Shown in pieces: positions 1-8,766 of a stretch of 33,968 nt of DNA. Position 1 is the stretch's first letter, and each line of letters opens with the position of its first letter. The stretch comes from Bryobacter sp. (GTDB lineage Bacteria; Acidobacteriota; Terriglobia; Bryobacterales; Bryobacteraceae): positions 1-33,968 of the forward strand of contig JANXUM010000081.1 of the NCBI GenBank assembly GCA_025356215.1, given 5' to 3'. Under the pieces are notes generated by a model. The model was not told where the DNA came from, did no database searches, and worked only from the letters and a program-made list of their open reading frames with translations. The position numbers and the translations under genes are program-made.

Positions 1-498
1 CGGCCGCCGCTCGGAGTACGCCAAGGCAGCCTTATCCCCCGCCACCTCCAATGTGCTCTTCCCCGCCACCAACGGCAGCGGCGATAGCACCTTCAAAATC
101 TGCCGTTTCTTGTCTGTCACCAGCGTCGACTCGGCCAGCTTCAACGCCACCGGCTTGCCCGCCGCGTCCAGTTTATAGAGGCCCGCCGCCTCCGGGATGC
201 TTGCCACAATTCGCCGCGCCTCGCGCTCAGCGGCCTCTTCTTCGGCCGCGATCTTCGTCTCCTCAGTCGACGCCTCAACCCGCGCCGACAGTTCCCGATC
301 TGTCTTCTTCAAGTCCACCATCGCGATCGGAATCTCTTCCCAATCGCCGCGCTCAATCGAGTAGTAGCGCACCCTGTCTCCCTCAACTTTGTGCTCCCGC
401 ACCGTGTGGTGCCCACCGTCCTTCAGATAGAGACGGTAGTTTTGTGCGGCCAAGCTGGCCCATAGACAGAGCAGGATTCCTACGAGAATTCGCCTCAT
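1..498 (-). CDS. Secreted protein of unknown function (partial, C-terminus beyond window)
   Basis: I read this on the minus strand from an ATG at 498. It stays open for 166 codons to the left edge, so the ORF track, which needs a stop, misses it. The protein opens with a typical signal peptide (MRRILVGILLCLWASLAAQ). A short basic/aromatic segment follows (YRLYLKDGGHHTVREHKVEG, then RVRYYSIERGDWEEIP). After that comes a highly charged, probably helical Glu/Arg/Lys stretch, roughly residues 65-95. I recall similar LKDG...VRYYS...WEEIP segments in exported acidobacterial proteins of unknown function, but I cannot name a family. It is divergent from the aldo/keto reductase gene with only 29 bp between the starts, so the two probably share a promoter region. 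Confidence 0.8.
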   Translation of the reverse strand, partial: MRRILVGILLCLWASLAAQNYRLYLKDGGHHTVREHKVEGDRVRYYSIERGDWEEIPIAMVDLKKTDRELSARVEASTEETKIAAEEEAAEREARRIVASIPEAAGLYKLDAAGKPVALKLAESTLVTDKKRQILKVLSPLPLVAGKSTLEVAGDKAALAYSERRP

Positions 499-527
499 GC
501 CCACAGCATACATGGGAAAATTCAAGA

Positions 528-1496
528 GTGAATTATCGAAAGCTCGGCAACACCGGGATGGAAGTCAGCGAGATCGGCTACGGTGCCTGGGGCATCGGCG
601 GCAAACAGTGGCTGGGCGGCGACGACCAGACCAGTCTGGTGGCCTTGCGAAGGTCCATCGAACTCGGTCTCAACTTCATCGACACCGCCTTGGCCTACAA
701 CGAGGGCCACAGCGAGACTCTTGTCGGCCAAGTCGTCCGCGACACCCAAGCCAAGGTCTACGTGGCCACCAAGATCCCGCCCAAGAATCGCATCTGGCCC
801 GCCAAGCCCGGCGTACCTGTGGAAGAAGTCTTCCCCTACGACTACGTCATCGAGTCGACCGAGACCAGCCTTAAGAACCTCGGTGTCGAGCGCATCGACC
901 TCCAACAACTGCATGTCTGGAACCCGATCTGGTTCCTGCAAGACGAATGGCGCCGCGCCGTTGAGGAACTCAAGAAGTCCGGCAAGATCCGCGCCTTCGG
1001 TGTCTCGATCAACGACCATCAGCCCGAGTCCGCTCTCGACCTCGTCGCCAGCAACTCCGTCGACACCGTCCAGGTCATCTACAACGTCTTCGAGCAGTCG
1101 CCCGAGCGCTGGCTGTTCCCGGCCTGCCTGGCCCACAACGTCGGCGTGCTGGCCCGCGTGCCCCTCGACGAAGGCTCGCTCACCGGTACCTTAACTGCCG
1201 GAACCACCTTCGAGGAAGGGGACTTCCGCGCCTGGTACTTCCGCGAAGGGCGTCTCGACGATGTCATTCCGCGCGTCGCCGAACTCGATGCCGCCACCAG
1301 TGGCATGGCCGGCACCCTGGCCCAACGCTCGCTTCGCTTCTGCCTGTCGCACCCCGCCGTGTCGACCGCGATCCCCGGCATGCGCAGCCCCCGGTCGGTC
1401 GAGGCCAATTGCGCCGTCAGCGCGCTGGGGCCCCTCAACGCCGCCGAGTTGTCCGTGATGCGCCGCCATGTTTGGCTGAAGAACTACTATGCCTGA
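528..1496 (+). CDS. Aldo/keto reductase
   Basis: NAD(P)H-dependent oxidoreductase of the AKR superfamily; the substrate is unknown. The ORF track runs from 51, but its first 159 residues are low-complexity Pro/Ser sequence antisense to the secreted gene. Homology begins at [20 protein letters not shown] therefore start at the GTG at 528, giving 322 residues, a normal family length. The catalytic tetrad is visible in its expected contexts: Asp52 and Tyr57 ([11 protein letters not shown]), Lys82 (VYVATKIPP) and His129 ([11 protein letters not shown]). The C-terminal barrel half has [19 protein letters not shown], typical of the YghZ/Tas-like AKR branch. There is no signal peptide, so it should be cytoplasmic. 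Its last 8 bases overlap the leuS start, so it heads the plus-strand chain. The GTG start is inferred from homology, without a strong Shine-Dalgarno. Confidence 0.88.
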   Translation: MNYRKLGNTGMEVSEIGYGAWGIGGKQWLGGDDQTSLVALRRSIELGLNFIDTALAYNEGHSETLVGQVVRDTQAKVYVATKIPPKNRIWPAKPGVPVEEVFPYDYVIESTETSLKNLGVERIDLQQLHVWNPIWFLQDEWRRAVEELKKSGKIRAFGVSINDHQPESALDLVASNSVDTVQVIYNVFEQSPERWLFPACLAHNVGVLARVPLDEGSLTGTLTAGTTFEEGDFRAWYFREGRLDDVIPRVAELDAATSGMAGTLAQRSLRFCLSHPAVSTAIPGMRSPRSVEANCAVSALGPLNAAELSVMRRHVWLKNYYA

Positions 1497-3876
1497 GAAA
1501 CACTACCTGCACCAGGAAATCGAAGAGAAGTGGCACGCCCGTTGGGAGCAGACGCCAGAACTTTATAAGACTCCGGAGAACCCCGGCAAAAAGTACTACG
1601 TGCTCGAGATGCTGCCCTACCCGAGCGGCAAGCTGCACATGGGCCACGCCCGCAACTACTCGATTGGCGACGCCTTGGCGCGCTTCATGCGCATGCGTGG
1701 TTACGATGTCCTGCACCCAATGGGCTGGGACGCCTTCGGCCTGCCTGCCGAGAACGCCGCACTCAAGTCCGGCCGCCAGCCGCGTGAATGGACCCTGCAG
1801 AACATCGCCCAGATGAAGAAGGGGCTTAAGCGCCTCGGTTTCTCGCTCGATTGGGATCGCGAAATCGCCACCTGCGAGCCCGAATACTATCGCTGGAACC
1901 AATGGTTTTTCCTGCGCATGTTCGAGCGAGGCTTGGCCTATCGCAAGCAGTCGCTGGTGAACTGGTGCCCCGAATGCGCCACCGTCCTGGCCAACGAGCA
2001 AGTCGTCGATGGCTGCTGCTGGCGCCACGAACAGACCCCGGTTGAGCAGCGCAGCTTGGAACAGTGGTTCCTCAAGACTACTGCCTATGCCGAGGAACTG
2101 CTGGCCGACATGGATGGCCTGGTCGATGGCTGGCCTGAGCGCGTGCTGACGATGCAGCGCAACTGGATCGGCAAGAGCGAAGGTGCTGAAGTCGACTTCG
2201 CTCTCGAAGACGGCACCGCCAAGATCCGCGTCTTCACCACGCGCATCGATACGATCTACGGCGCAACCTGCTTGATCCTGGCCCCCGAACATCCGCTCGC
2301 CGCCCGCCTCGTCGGCGCCGGTGGCCAAGCGCAACTCAAGGCCATGGTCGACGACCAGAGCCGCAAAGACCCGAGCAATGTCGACAAGAACGGCTTCACC
2401 AGCGAGGCCTTCGCCATCAATCCGTTCAATGGCGAAAAGCTCCCGATCTGGATCGGCAACTTCGTCCTGATGGGCTATGGCACCGGCGCAATCATGGCCG
2501 TGCCCGCGCACGATGAGCGTGACTTTGAGTTCTGCACAAAGTACGGGATCCCGGTCATTCCGGTGGTGGTCGAAGACGTTCTGATCAACTCAGGCGAGTA
2601 CACCGGCATGGCCGCCGATGAGGCCCGTAAGCTGATGAGCACCCGGTCTGGCGCCGAGGCCAAGACAACCTATCGCTTGAAGGATTGGGGCGTCTCCCGC
2701 CAGCGCTACTGGGGAACTCCGATTCCGATGGTGCACTGCCCAAGCTGTGGCGTGCAGCCGGTCAAGGACGAAGACCTGCCCGTGCTGTTGCCGCTTGATG
2801 TCGAGATCACCGGCGCGGGCGAGTCGCCTCTGGCGCGCCATGAGAGCTTCTGGAAGACCACTTGTCCCAAGTGTGGCGGCCCCGGTCGCCGCGAGACCGA
2901 CACGATGGATACCTTCGTCGATTCGTCCTGGTACTTCTATCGCTACTGCGACCCGAAGAACGACAAGGCACCCTTCGACCCCAAAGTGGTGGCTCAGTGG
3001 TTCCCCATCGATCAGTACATTGGCGGCGTCGAGCACGCCATCCTGCATCTCATCTACTCGCGCTTCTGGACCAAGGTCATGAAGGATTTGGGGCTGATCG
3101 AGAACGCCGAACCGACCCGCAAGCTGTTCACTCAGGGCATGGTGCTCAAAGACGGCGCGAAGATGTCCAAGAGCCTCGGCAACATCGTTGACCCCGAGGT
3201 GCTGACCGCCGAGTTTGGTGCCGACACATGCCGGCTTTACGTGCTCTTCGCAGCACCGCCCGACAAAGACATGGACTGGCAGCAGACCGGCGTGGAAGGT
3301 CAGTACCGCTTCCTCGGTCGCGTCTACCGCTTTGTCACCCGCAACGTAGACCGCATGGCCGGAGCCAAGGGCGAGTTCAGCGCGGCCGATGCCAAGGCCC
3401 TGCGCAAGCTGCATCAGACCATCGGCAAGATCACTCAGGACTTCGAGCAGCGCTGGCACTTCAACACCTGCATCGCCGCGCTGATGGAGCTGACCAACGA
3501 ACTCTATGCCTGCGAAGAAGGCCTGACGGCCGCGGCGCTGCCAGAGATCTTGAAGTCTCTGGTACTGCTGATGGAGCCGTTCACGCCCTTCATTGCCGAG
3601 GAGCTTTGGGAAGAATTGGGCGAAGTTGGGCCCGTCTTTAAGCAGCGCTGGCCAGATGTAAATCCGGCCTACCTCGTCGAGAACGAGATCGAGATCCCGG
3701 TTCAAGTCAATGGCAAGCTCCGCGGCAAGATTACGATTGCCACCGGCGCGACACAGGCTGAAGTTGAGGCCGCCGCCTTGGCCGACGACAAAGTTTCCAG
3801 CTTCACCGCGGGCAAGGAAGTCGCAAAAGTGATTGTCATACCGGGCAAGTTAGTTAATATCGTCGTCAAGGGTTGA
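1489..3876 (+). CDS. leuS: Leucyl-tRNA synthetase
   Basis: Cytoplasmic class I synthetase that charges tRNA-Leu with leucine. At 795 residues it has the HIGH-type motif HMGH at 50-53 in [14 protein letters not shown]. The CP1 editing domain follows, with [12 protein letters not shown] and [15 protein letters not shown], whose Asp normally anchors misacylated substrate. Two CxxC pairs (HCPSCG, TCPKCGG) fit the zinc-binding module. The KMSKS loop is at 558-562, and the C-terminal domain carries VQVNGKLRG. The stretch between QGMVL and KMSKS is only a few residues long. The enzyme therefore lacks the leucine-specific insertion found there in the E. coli type and resembles the shorter Bacillus form, which explains its length. 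The ATG at 1489 lies inside the end of the aldo/keto reductase gene, and the TGA overlaps the next ATG (TGATG), suggesting coupled translation. Confidence 0.98.
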   Translation: MPEKHYLHQEIEEKWHARWEQTPELYKTPENPGKKYYVLEMLPYPSGKLHMGHARNYSIGDALARFMRMRGYDVLHPMGWDAFGLPAENAALKSGRQPREWTLQNIAQMKKGLKRLGFSLDWDREIATCEPEYYRWNQWFFLRMFERGLAYRKQSLVNWCPECATVLANEQVVDGCCWRHEQTPVEQRSLEQWFLKTTAYAEELLADMDGLVDGWPERVLTMQRNWIGKSEGAEVDFALEDGTAKIRVFTTRIDTIYGATCLILAPEHPLAARLVGAGGQAQLKAMVDDQSRKDPSNVDKNGFTSEAFAINPFNGEKLPIWIGNFVLMGYGTGAIMAVPAHDERDFEFCTKYGIPVIPVVVEDVLINSGEYTGMAADEARKLMSTRSGAEAKTTYRLKDWGVSRQRYWGTPIPMVHCPSCGVQPVKDEDLPVLLPLDVEITGAGESPLARHESFWKTTCPKCGGPGRRETDTMDTFVDSSWYFYRYCDPKNDKAPFDPKVVAQWFPIDQYIGGVEHAILHLIYSRFWTKVMKDLGLIENAEPTRKLFTQGMVLKDGAKMSKSLGNIVDPEVLTAEFGADTCRLYVLFAAPPDKDMDWQQTGVEGQYRFLGRVYRFVTRNVDRMAGAKGEFSAADAKALRKLHQTIGKITQDFEQRWHFNTCIAALMELTNELYACEEGLTAAALPEILKSLVLLMEPFTPFIAEELWEELGEVGPVFKQRWPDVNPAYLVENEIEIPVQVNGKLRGKITIATGATQAEVEAAALADDKVSSFTAGKEVAKVIVIPGKLVNIVVKG

Positions 3877-5594
3877 TGCGCTACCTAGTCCTCTTCGCGC
3901 TGTGCCTGCCGGTGTTTGCGCAGCCGAAGGGGCGTGTCTTTGTAATCAGCCTGGATGGTCTTGGCCATCAAGCCTTCACGCAAGATCCGGCGGCTTCTGA
4001 GCTGCGCACCTTGCGGGCACTGGCCGCCAGCGGTGTGCAAGGGCCGCTGCAAGCAGCCTTCCCCAGCTTGACCGCGCCCGGGCATGCCGCGCTCTTTACC
4101 GGCGCCTACGGCAACGTCAACGGCATTACGGCTAACGACATCCCCACAGGGCTGGACCAGCGCGTCAATGGCTTTCGGGCCGAGCAGCTTCGCTCGGAGA
4201 TGTTCTGGTTGAAGGCGGCGCGGGCCGGAGTGAAGGTAGTCGCGGCAAACCCCACTCAAGGCTACCCCTGCAATGAGTTCAATTCAGGACCTGGCGTCGC
4301 GCTGTTCAACGGTTACCAGACTGCGGAGACGGCTCCGGCCAAGCTGCTGCGCGGCAAAGACGTTCAATGGCTGGACGCGGCACCGCTTGGCTTCGTGCCG
4401 CCCAAGAAGTCCCGACGTCCGATGAGGTACTTCGAGTACAGCTCCGGCCGCGTACGCTTCACCGGCGTCGTGTTCGCCCGCGGGCCGGGCTACGATACTG
4501 TCCGGATGACCGCCTATTCGGGCAAGCGATACGTCGACGCCGAATTGCACGAGGCGGAAACGACACCGCCTGGGCATGGCACGAAGGCACGTCCGCTGGC
4601 CCGTTACTTCAGCGAGGCGCTGCCGGTGGCCGACATCACAGCTGTCCATTTTCGGCTCTTCGAGCTGGGTGGGGACGGCCAAAGCTTCTTGCTGATGCAG
4701 AGCCAGGGCAAAGAGATCAGCCTCTGCGTCGACGGCGACGCGCAGGCGGCCAAGTTCAAAGAAAAGCTGATTGCCAGCGCGGGAGCCTTTGTTGGAAACG
4801 GGGCGGGGAACTGGTATCGCACCGACGCACTCGGCAAACGCCACACCGACGGGTTGGCTGAGAGGCGCTTGCTAGAGACGTTTGAGCTGCACGCGCGGCA
4901 GACAATGCGTCATACGCGGGCCTTGGATGCCGAGTTCAGCCCGCGACTGCTTATCGACTATCTGAGCACTGCCGACGACATGCAGCACGCCTGGTGGGGG
5001 CTGGCGGCCGGCGGGGACGCCTTCCTCGATCGCTACCGGCGCTGGGGTTTCCAGATTGTGGATTGGCGCATCGGCGAGTTGAAGCAGATGCTGCGCCCGG
5101 GCGACTCGATCGTGGCCGTCAGCGACCATGGCATGGGTGCGGTGTCCAAGGAACTGAGGGTGAACTCGCTGCTGCGCGAACTCGGCTATCGGGACCGAGT
5201 GGCGGCGCAGGATCACTTTCTCATCACTGAGCCGAGAAACAATCGAGCACTGCTTGAAGAGGTGCGGGGTAAGTTGGCTTTGTTCCGCGACAATGGCGCG
5301 GCGGTCTTTGGCGAGTGGTTCTGGCCGGATCAGGCAGGGGCGAAGTTCGGCATCGGCGGGCTGGCGGGCGGCCACCTTTACTTCGATTTGGCACCCGGGT
5401 ACAAGGCGGTTAGCGACGAGAAGAAAGGGCCGATTACGGTTCTTGCCGAGCCGCACGGGGAGCATGGGCCGCTGCCGACCAGGCCGGAGCTATTGGCTTT
5501 GTTTGTCGCAAATGGGCCTAGGGTGAAGGAGCGGGCCTTGCCATTGAGAAGCGTGGACGTCGCTTCTGTATTATTATTCATACTGGGTGAATAA
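3876..5594 (+). CDS. Secreted type I phosphodiesterase / nucleotide pyrophosphatase family protein
   Basis: Alkaline-phosphatase-superfamily hydrolase, probably periplasmic, acting on a phosphodiester or phosphate ester I cannot identify. The start is the ATG at 3876 inside TGATG at the leuS stop; the track's TTG at 3873 adds one residue. The 572-residue protein begins with a signal peptide ([16 protein letters not shown]). Metal and nucleophile motifs appear in family order: Asp27 (ISLDGLGHQ), a likely nucleophile Thr66 (PSLTAPGHAALFTG), Asp/His in STADDMQHAWWG, the VSDHGMG pair, and a late His in EPHGEHGP. These match the two-zinc site of NPP-like enzymes, and an ectonucleotidase-like role is one option. 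It lies between leuS and argF with overlaps at both ends. Its last codons contain the putative promoter and operator of argF. Nothing links it to arginine synthesis. Confidence 0.85.
   Translation: MRYLVLFALCLPVFAQPKGRVFVISLDGLGHQAFTQDPAASELRTLRALAASGVQGPLQAAFPSLTAPGHAALFTGAYGNVNGITANDIPTGLDQRVNGFRAEQLRSEMFWLKAARAGVKVVAANPTQGYPCNEFNSGPGVALFNGYQTAETAPAKLLRGKDVQWLDAAPLGFVPPKKSRRPMRYFEYSSGRVRFTGVVFARGPGYDTVRMTAYSGKRYVDAELHEAETTPPGHGTKARPLARYFSEALPVADITAVHFRLFELGGDGQSFLLMQSQGKEISLCVDGDAQAAKFKEKLIASAGAFVGNGAGNWYRTDALGKRHTDGLAERRLLETFELHARQTMRHTRALDAEFSPRLLIDYLSTADDMQHAWWGLAAGGDAFLDRYRRWGFQIVDWRIGELKQMLRPGDSIVAVSDHGMGAVSKELRVNSLLRELGYRDRVAAQDHFLITEPRNNRALLEEVRGKLALFRDNGAAVFGEWFWPDQAGAKFGIGGLAGGHLYFDLAPGYKAVSDEKKGPITVLAEPHGEHGPLPTRPELLALFVANGPRVKERALPLRSVDVASVLLFILGE
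5544..5574 (+). promoter_or_regulatory. Possible argF promoter inside the end of the upstream gene
   Basis: TTGAGA at 5544-5549 matches the sigma70 -35 consensus in five of six positions. Candidate -10 hexamers are TGTATT at 5567 (17-bp spacer, four of six) or TATTAT at 5569 (19-bp spacer, five of six). The region is strikingly AT-rich for this window, and the -10 coincides with the first ARG-box-like site, a geometry that would allow repression. Transcription would begin only a few bases before the annotated GTG of argF. The promoter call is inference. Confidence 0.4.
5565..5582. promoter_or_regulatory. ARG-box-like ArgR operator, site 1
   Basis: The core TGTATTATTATTCA at 5567-5580 matches the ArgR consensus core TGAATWWWWATTCA (W is A or T) at 13 of 14 positions, and the flanking T and A also fit the 18-bp box. 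It lies in the last codons of the phosphodiesterase gene, just upstream of argF. Its partner site begins exactly 21 bp further on, the spacing of paired ARG boxes in enterobacterial arginine operators. Confidence 0.65.
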
Positions 5595-5603
5595 AAATAC
5601 AAT
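5586..5603. promoter_or_regulatory. ARG-box-like ArgR operator, site 2
   Basis: The core TGAATAAAAATACA at 5588-5601 matches TGAATWWWWATTCA at 13 of 14 positions. It covers the GTG at 5587 taken as the argF start, so bound ArgR would block the promoter and the first codons. ArgR itself is encoded 2.3 kb downstream, so autoregulation of argF-argH-argR is likely. Confidence 0.65.
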
Positions 5604-6522
5604 TTTGGCGACCATCGCCTCTGGCGATCTCTGTTCCGACCTGTCGATCACTGGGGCGGAGCTGCGCGCTTTGCTTCACCTCGCCGGCGAGGTGAAGCGG
5701 AACTCGGCGGAGTATGCGACGTCGTTGAACGGTCGCTATCTCGGCTTGCTATTTGAGAAGCCTTCGTTGCGGACACGGCTTACCTTTGAGTTGGCGATTA
5801 AGCAGTTGGGCGGCGACGCGGTGGCCAGCATCGGACCGATCGGCGATCGAGAGCCGGTCAAAGACATCGCTAGAAACCTGGATCGATGGACGAGCGCGAT
5901 CGTGGCGCGCACCTTTCTGCAGGAAACGATCGACGAACTGGCGGAGTGGTCGAGCGTTCCAGTGATCAACGCGCTCAGCGACATGTACCATCCCTGCCAG
6001 AGCTTTGCGGATTTGCTGACCATCGAGGAGCGTTTTCAGAGCTTGGCGGGCCTCAAGCTGTGCTTTGTCGGCGATGGGAACAATGTGGCGCACTCGCTGT
6101 TGCTCAACGGCGCACGAATGGGAATGAAGGTCAGCATCGCTTGCCCGACGGGCTATGAGCCGGACGCGAAGGTGTTAGCGCAGGCCGAGGCGTTTGCTTG
6201 CGAAAGCGGCGGCGCGGTGAGCGTGACAAACGATCCGGCAGAGGGAGTACGCGCGGCGCAGGTGGTCTACACGGACGTCTGGACTAGCATGGGACAAGAG
6301 TCGGAGGCGGCGCGCCGAGCTGCGGAATTCGCGCCGTTTCAAGTCAATGGCGGTCTGATGAGCGCGGCGTCGCGCGAGGCGATCTTCCTGCATTGTCTGC
6401 CCGCCAAGCGCGACCAGGAGGTGACCGACGCGGTGATTGAGTCGCCGCAGTCGCTGGTGTTTGACCAAGCCGAAAACCGGCTTCATGCGCAGAAGGCGCT
6501 GTTGTTGATGTTGCTGGCCTAG
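5587..6522 (+). CDS. argF: Ornithine carbamoyltransferase
   Basis: Transfers carbamoyl from carbamoyl phosphate to ornithine to make citrulline in arginine synthesis. The 311-residue length is normal. The carbamoyl-phosphate loop reads EKPSLRTRLTFE (Lys58-Arg64), with Leu where E. coli has Thr in STRTR, a variant I recall in other phyla. DMYHPCQSFADLLT, the domain-2 segment FVGDGNNVAHS, the TDVWTSMGQE loop and the ornithine-side motif HCLPA at 269-273 are all present. The start is uncertain. GTG at 5587 gives 18 residues before the conserved DLCSDLSI, overlaps the upstream stop by 8 bases and sits inside ARG-box-like site 2. A TTG at 5605 is the alternative if transcription begins near 5581. 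Acetylated ornithine as substrate cannot be formally excluded, but HCLPA favours ordinary OTCase. Confidence 0.93.
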   Translation: MNKNTILATIASGDLCSDLSITGAELRALLHLAGEVKRNSAEYATSLNGRYLGLLFEKPSLRTRLTFELAIKQLGGDAVASIGPIGDREPVKDIARNLDRWTSAIVARTFLQETIDELAEWSSVPVINALSDMYHPCQSFADLLTIEERFQSLAGLKLCFVGDGNNVAHSLLLNGARMGMKVSIACPTGYEPDAKVLAQAEAFACESGGAVSVTNDPAEGVRAAQVVYTDVWTSMGQESEAARRAAEFAPFQVNGGLMSAASREAIFLHCLPAKRDQEVTDAVIESPQSLVFDQAENRLHAQKALLLMLLA

Positions 6523-6536
6523 GATAATTGGAAGCT

Positions 6537-7922
6537 ATGCAAGACAAGCTTTACGGGGGCCGCTTTGAAGGCGGACAGGACAAGTTTTTCGAGAAGTTTA
6601 GCGAGTCGCTGCATTTCGACAAGCGCCTCTTCTCGGTGGACATCGCGGGATCGCAGGCTTTTGCTCGGGCGCTGGAGAGTGTCGGCATCCTGAGCGCGGA
6701 GGAGCGTGGCACCATCGTTCACGCTTTCGGTGAGATCGCTGTCGAAGGGCGCGCGCCCGGCTATTTCGATGGGGCGACGGATGAGGACGTCCACTCGTTT
6801 GTGATCCGGAAGTTGAAAGAGAAGGCGGGCGCGGTGGCTGACAAGATCCACACCGGGCGCAGTCGGAACGAACAGGTGTCGCTCGATACCCGGCTGTGGC
6901 TGCGTGGGGCGATCGAGGAGACGATCGACGCCGCCAAAGCTTTGATGGGCGGGTTGTTGGAGTTGGCGGAGAAGTATCCGAGCGCGGCGGTGCCCGGCTA
7001 TACCCACATGCGGCGGGCGCAGGCGGTGTTGTGGCCGCACTACTTGCTGGCCTACTTTGAAATGTTTACGCGCGATGTGGAGCGGCTGCGGCAGGCCCAT
7101 GCGCGCGTGAACGTGTTGCCGTTGGGCAGCGGGGCGCTGGCAGGCAGCGCGTTTCCATTTGACCGCGAGGCGATCGCGGCGGACCTTGGCTTTGCCGCGA
7201 TCACACGCAATTCGATGGACGTCTCGGGGGACCGCGATTTTGCACTGGACTACATGCATGCCGCGAACCTGACGATGCTGCACCTGTCGCGTTTGGCCGA
7301 GGATTGGATCCTCTATTCCAGCGAGGAGTTTGGGTGGCTCGAGTTAAGCGACGGGGTGAGCTCCGGGTCGAGCTTGATGCCGCAGAAGAAGAATCCCGAC
7401 TCCCTGGAACTGATCCGCGGCAAGTGCGGACGGGTGTTTGGAGCGTACTCGGCTTTGTTTGTCACGATGAAGGGTTTGCCGATGACTTACAACCGGGACA
7501 TGCAGGAAGACAAGGAGCCATTGTTTGAGGCGGCGGACCAGACGATCGCGTGTCTGCGCATGGCGGCGATCGTGGCGCAACAGGTGACGTTGAATCCATC
7601 GGTGCCGGAAAAGGCAAGCGCGGAATCGTGGGTAGTGGCAACGGACATCGCCGAGGCGCTGTCGCGCGCCGGGCTGCCCTTCCACCAGTCGCATAAGCTC
7701 GCAGGTCGGTTGGTGTTGCACGGGATCAAGAGCGGTAAGAACCCAGCAGAGTTTACAGCGGCTGAGCTAGCCGAGTTCGACCCCCATTTCACAACCGACT
7801 TCGTTGGGATCTTGCGTGATCCCCGCAACGGCATGGCGACGCGGACTGTCCCCGGCGGGACAGCTCCCTCTAGCGTGGCTCGGGCCTTAGGCGAGGCCAA
7901 GGAACGCATTGGGAGCCTATGA
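6537..7922 (+). CDS. argH: Argininosuccinate lyase
   Basis: Splits argininosuccinate into arginine and fumarate, the last step of arginine synthesis, as a cytoplasmic homotetramer of the fumarase/aspartase superfamily. The superfamily signature GSSLMPQKKNPD begins at residue 277. The N-terminal segment LYGGRFEGG, HTGRSRNEQV and the helical core PGYTHMRRAQ are in the expected order. I start at the ATG at 6537 (461 aa, close to the E. coli length); the track's TTG at 6528 adds MEA without homology. It follows argF by 14 bp and overlaps argR by ATGA. No argG is in the window, so argininosuccinate synthase must be elsewhere. Confidence 0.97.
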   Translation: MQDKLYGGRFEGGQDKFFEKFSESLHFDKRLFSVDIAGSQAFARALESVGILSAEERGTIVHAFGEIAVEGRAPGYFDGATDEDVHSFVIRKLKEKAGAVADKIHTGRSRNEQVSLDTRLWLRGAIEETIDAAKALMGGLLELAEKYPSAAVPGYTHMRRAQAVLWPHYLLAYFEMFTRDVERLRQAHARVNVLPLGSGALAGSAFPFDREAIAADLGFAAITRNSMDVSGDRDFALDYMHAANLTMLHLSRLAEDWILYSSEEFGWLELSDGVSSGSSLMPQKKNPDSLELIRGKCGRVFGAYSALFVTMKGLPMTYNRDMQEDKEPLFEAADQTIACLRMAAIVAQQVTLNPSVPEKASAESWVVATDIAEALSRAGLPFHQSHKLAGRLVLHGIKSGKNPAEFTAAELAEFDPHFTTDFVGILRDPRNGMATRTVPGGTAPSSVARALGEAKERIGSL

Positions 7923-8350
7923 ACAAGGTAGAGCGCCAGCACCAAATCCTAAAGCTGATCCGCGACGGTGAGGTTCACACTCAGGACCAGTTGGCGCAGA
8001 TGTTGAAGGGGCGGGGGATTGAGGCGACGCAGGTAACCTTATCGCGCGACGTTCGTGAGCTTCAGTTGGTGAAGACTGCGGCTGGCTATGCTGAGTTGGG
8101 GCGGGGGGCACCCGGTTTTCTGTCGATGGCGCGGGAGTTCATGACCTCGGCAGTGGCGGCGCAGAATCTGGTTGTGATCCGGACCTCACCGGGCCACGCG
8201 ATGTCGTTGGCCATTGCGCTCGATTCGGAGCAATCGTCACAAGCGTTGGGGACGATCGCCGGGGACGACACGATTTTCGTGGCGATGGCGGACGCCGCGC
8301 AGGCGACCGAGTTTGCGGGGGAATTACAGCGCGCGGTGTTTAGCTCTTAG
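7919..8350 (+). CDS. argR: Arginine repressor
   Basis: Arginine-sensing transcriptional repressor, normally a hexamer that binds ARG boxes when arginine is abundant. The 143 residues fit the family. The N-terminal winged helix carries HTQDQLAQML and the recognition segment TQVTLSRDVRELQL. The C-terminal trimerisation/arginine-binding domain has SPGHAMSLAIALD and the hallmark GTIAGDDTIFVA. The ATG lies in the ATGA overlap with argH, so it is co-translated with the pathway it would control. The paired ARG-box-like sites before argF are its obvious target. Its stop codon overlaps that of the convergent membrane-protein gene by 4 bases (TTAG). Confidence 0.96.
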   Translation: MNKVERQHQILKLIRDGEVHTQDQLAQMLKGRGIEATQVTLSRDVRELQLVKTAAGYAELGRGAPGFLSMAREFMTSAVAAQNLVVIRTSPGHAMSLAIALDSEQSSQALGTIAGDDTIFVAMADAAQATEFAGELQRAVFSS

Positions 8351-8739
8351 CGCCGCCGTTTGAATAGCGTCAGGCTGCACAGAAAACTTCCAGCCGCACC
8401 GGCCGCCAATGCCCCCACCCAGCGGAATTGCTCTCCGTCGGCGAACTTGTAGGGGCTCCAGAAAAAGCCGTAGATCATCAGCACAAAGAAGACCAGGGCG
8501 ATGACCGGTAGTAGAGCGCGGAACCAACCGAAGAAGGCCAAAAGTACGCTCGCGCCGCCCAACACTCCCAGAGTCAGCATCGCAATCGAGAGGTCTTTGC
8601 CGGTCCAGATGAAGGTGTCAATCTTCCAATTGTGCTGGTCGGAGATGAAAGCGACGACGCCTACTCCGCCCAAAAAGACCGAAATGAGCAAGGTGAACAA
8701 GTAGCTGTAAAAACGCATCAAGGCGTGGATGATCTTCAT
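8347..8739 (-). CDS. Small multi-pass membrane protein of unknown function
   Basis: A 130-residue protein with about four hydrophobic spans: YSYLFTLLISVFLGGVGVV, LSIAMLTLGVLGGASVLLAF, ALLPVIALVFFVLMIYGFF and WVGALAAGAAGSFLCSL. It ends in the basic tail LFKRRR. I do not recognise a family, and it has no catalytic-looking residues. It is the last gene of a minus-strand run, 27 bp after the aminotransferase stop, so co-transcription is likely but a functional link is unclear. The gap contains a short palindrome, TTTCGCGAAA. Confidence 0.75.
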   Translation of the reverse strand: MKIIHALMRFYSYLFTLLISVFLGGVGVVAFISDQHNWKIDTFIWTGKDLSIAMLTLGVLGGASVLLAFFGWFRALLPVIALVFFVLMIYGFFWSPYKFADGEQFRWVGALAAGAAGSFLCSLTLFKRRR

Positions 8740-8766
8740 GGGACGATGTTTCGCGAAAGACCCATC

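Noticed and set aside
51-527. N-terminal extension of the aldo/keto reductase in the ORF track
   Set aside because: Pro/Ser/Arg-rich sequence antisense to a signal-peptide gene; AKR homology starts at the GTG at 528.
1435-3705. Long minus-strand ORFs (358 and 371 aa) opposite leuS
   Set aside because: Shadow frames of a clearly identified leuS with no start context or recognisable domain.
6519-7283. 254-aa minus-strand ORF opposite argH
   Set aside because: His/Arg/Gln-rich shadow frame; argH is certain.
8749-8758. TTTCGCGAAA palindrome before the small membrane protein gene
   Set aside because: Only 10 bp, common by chance in GC-rich DNA, and no second copy or promoter context seen.
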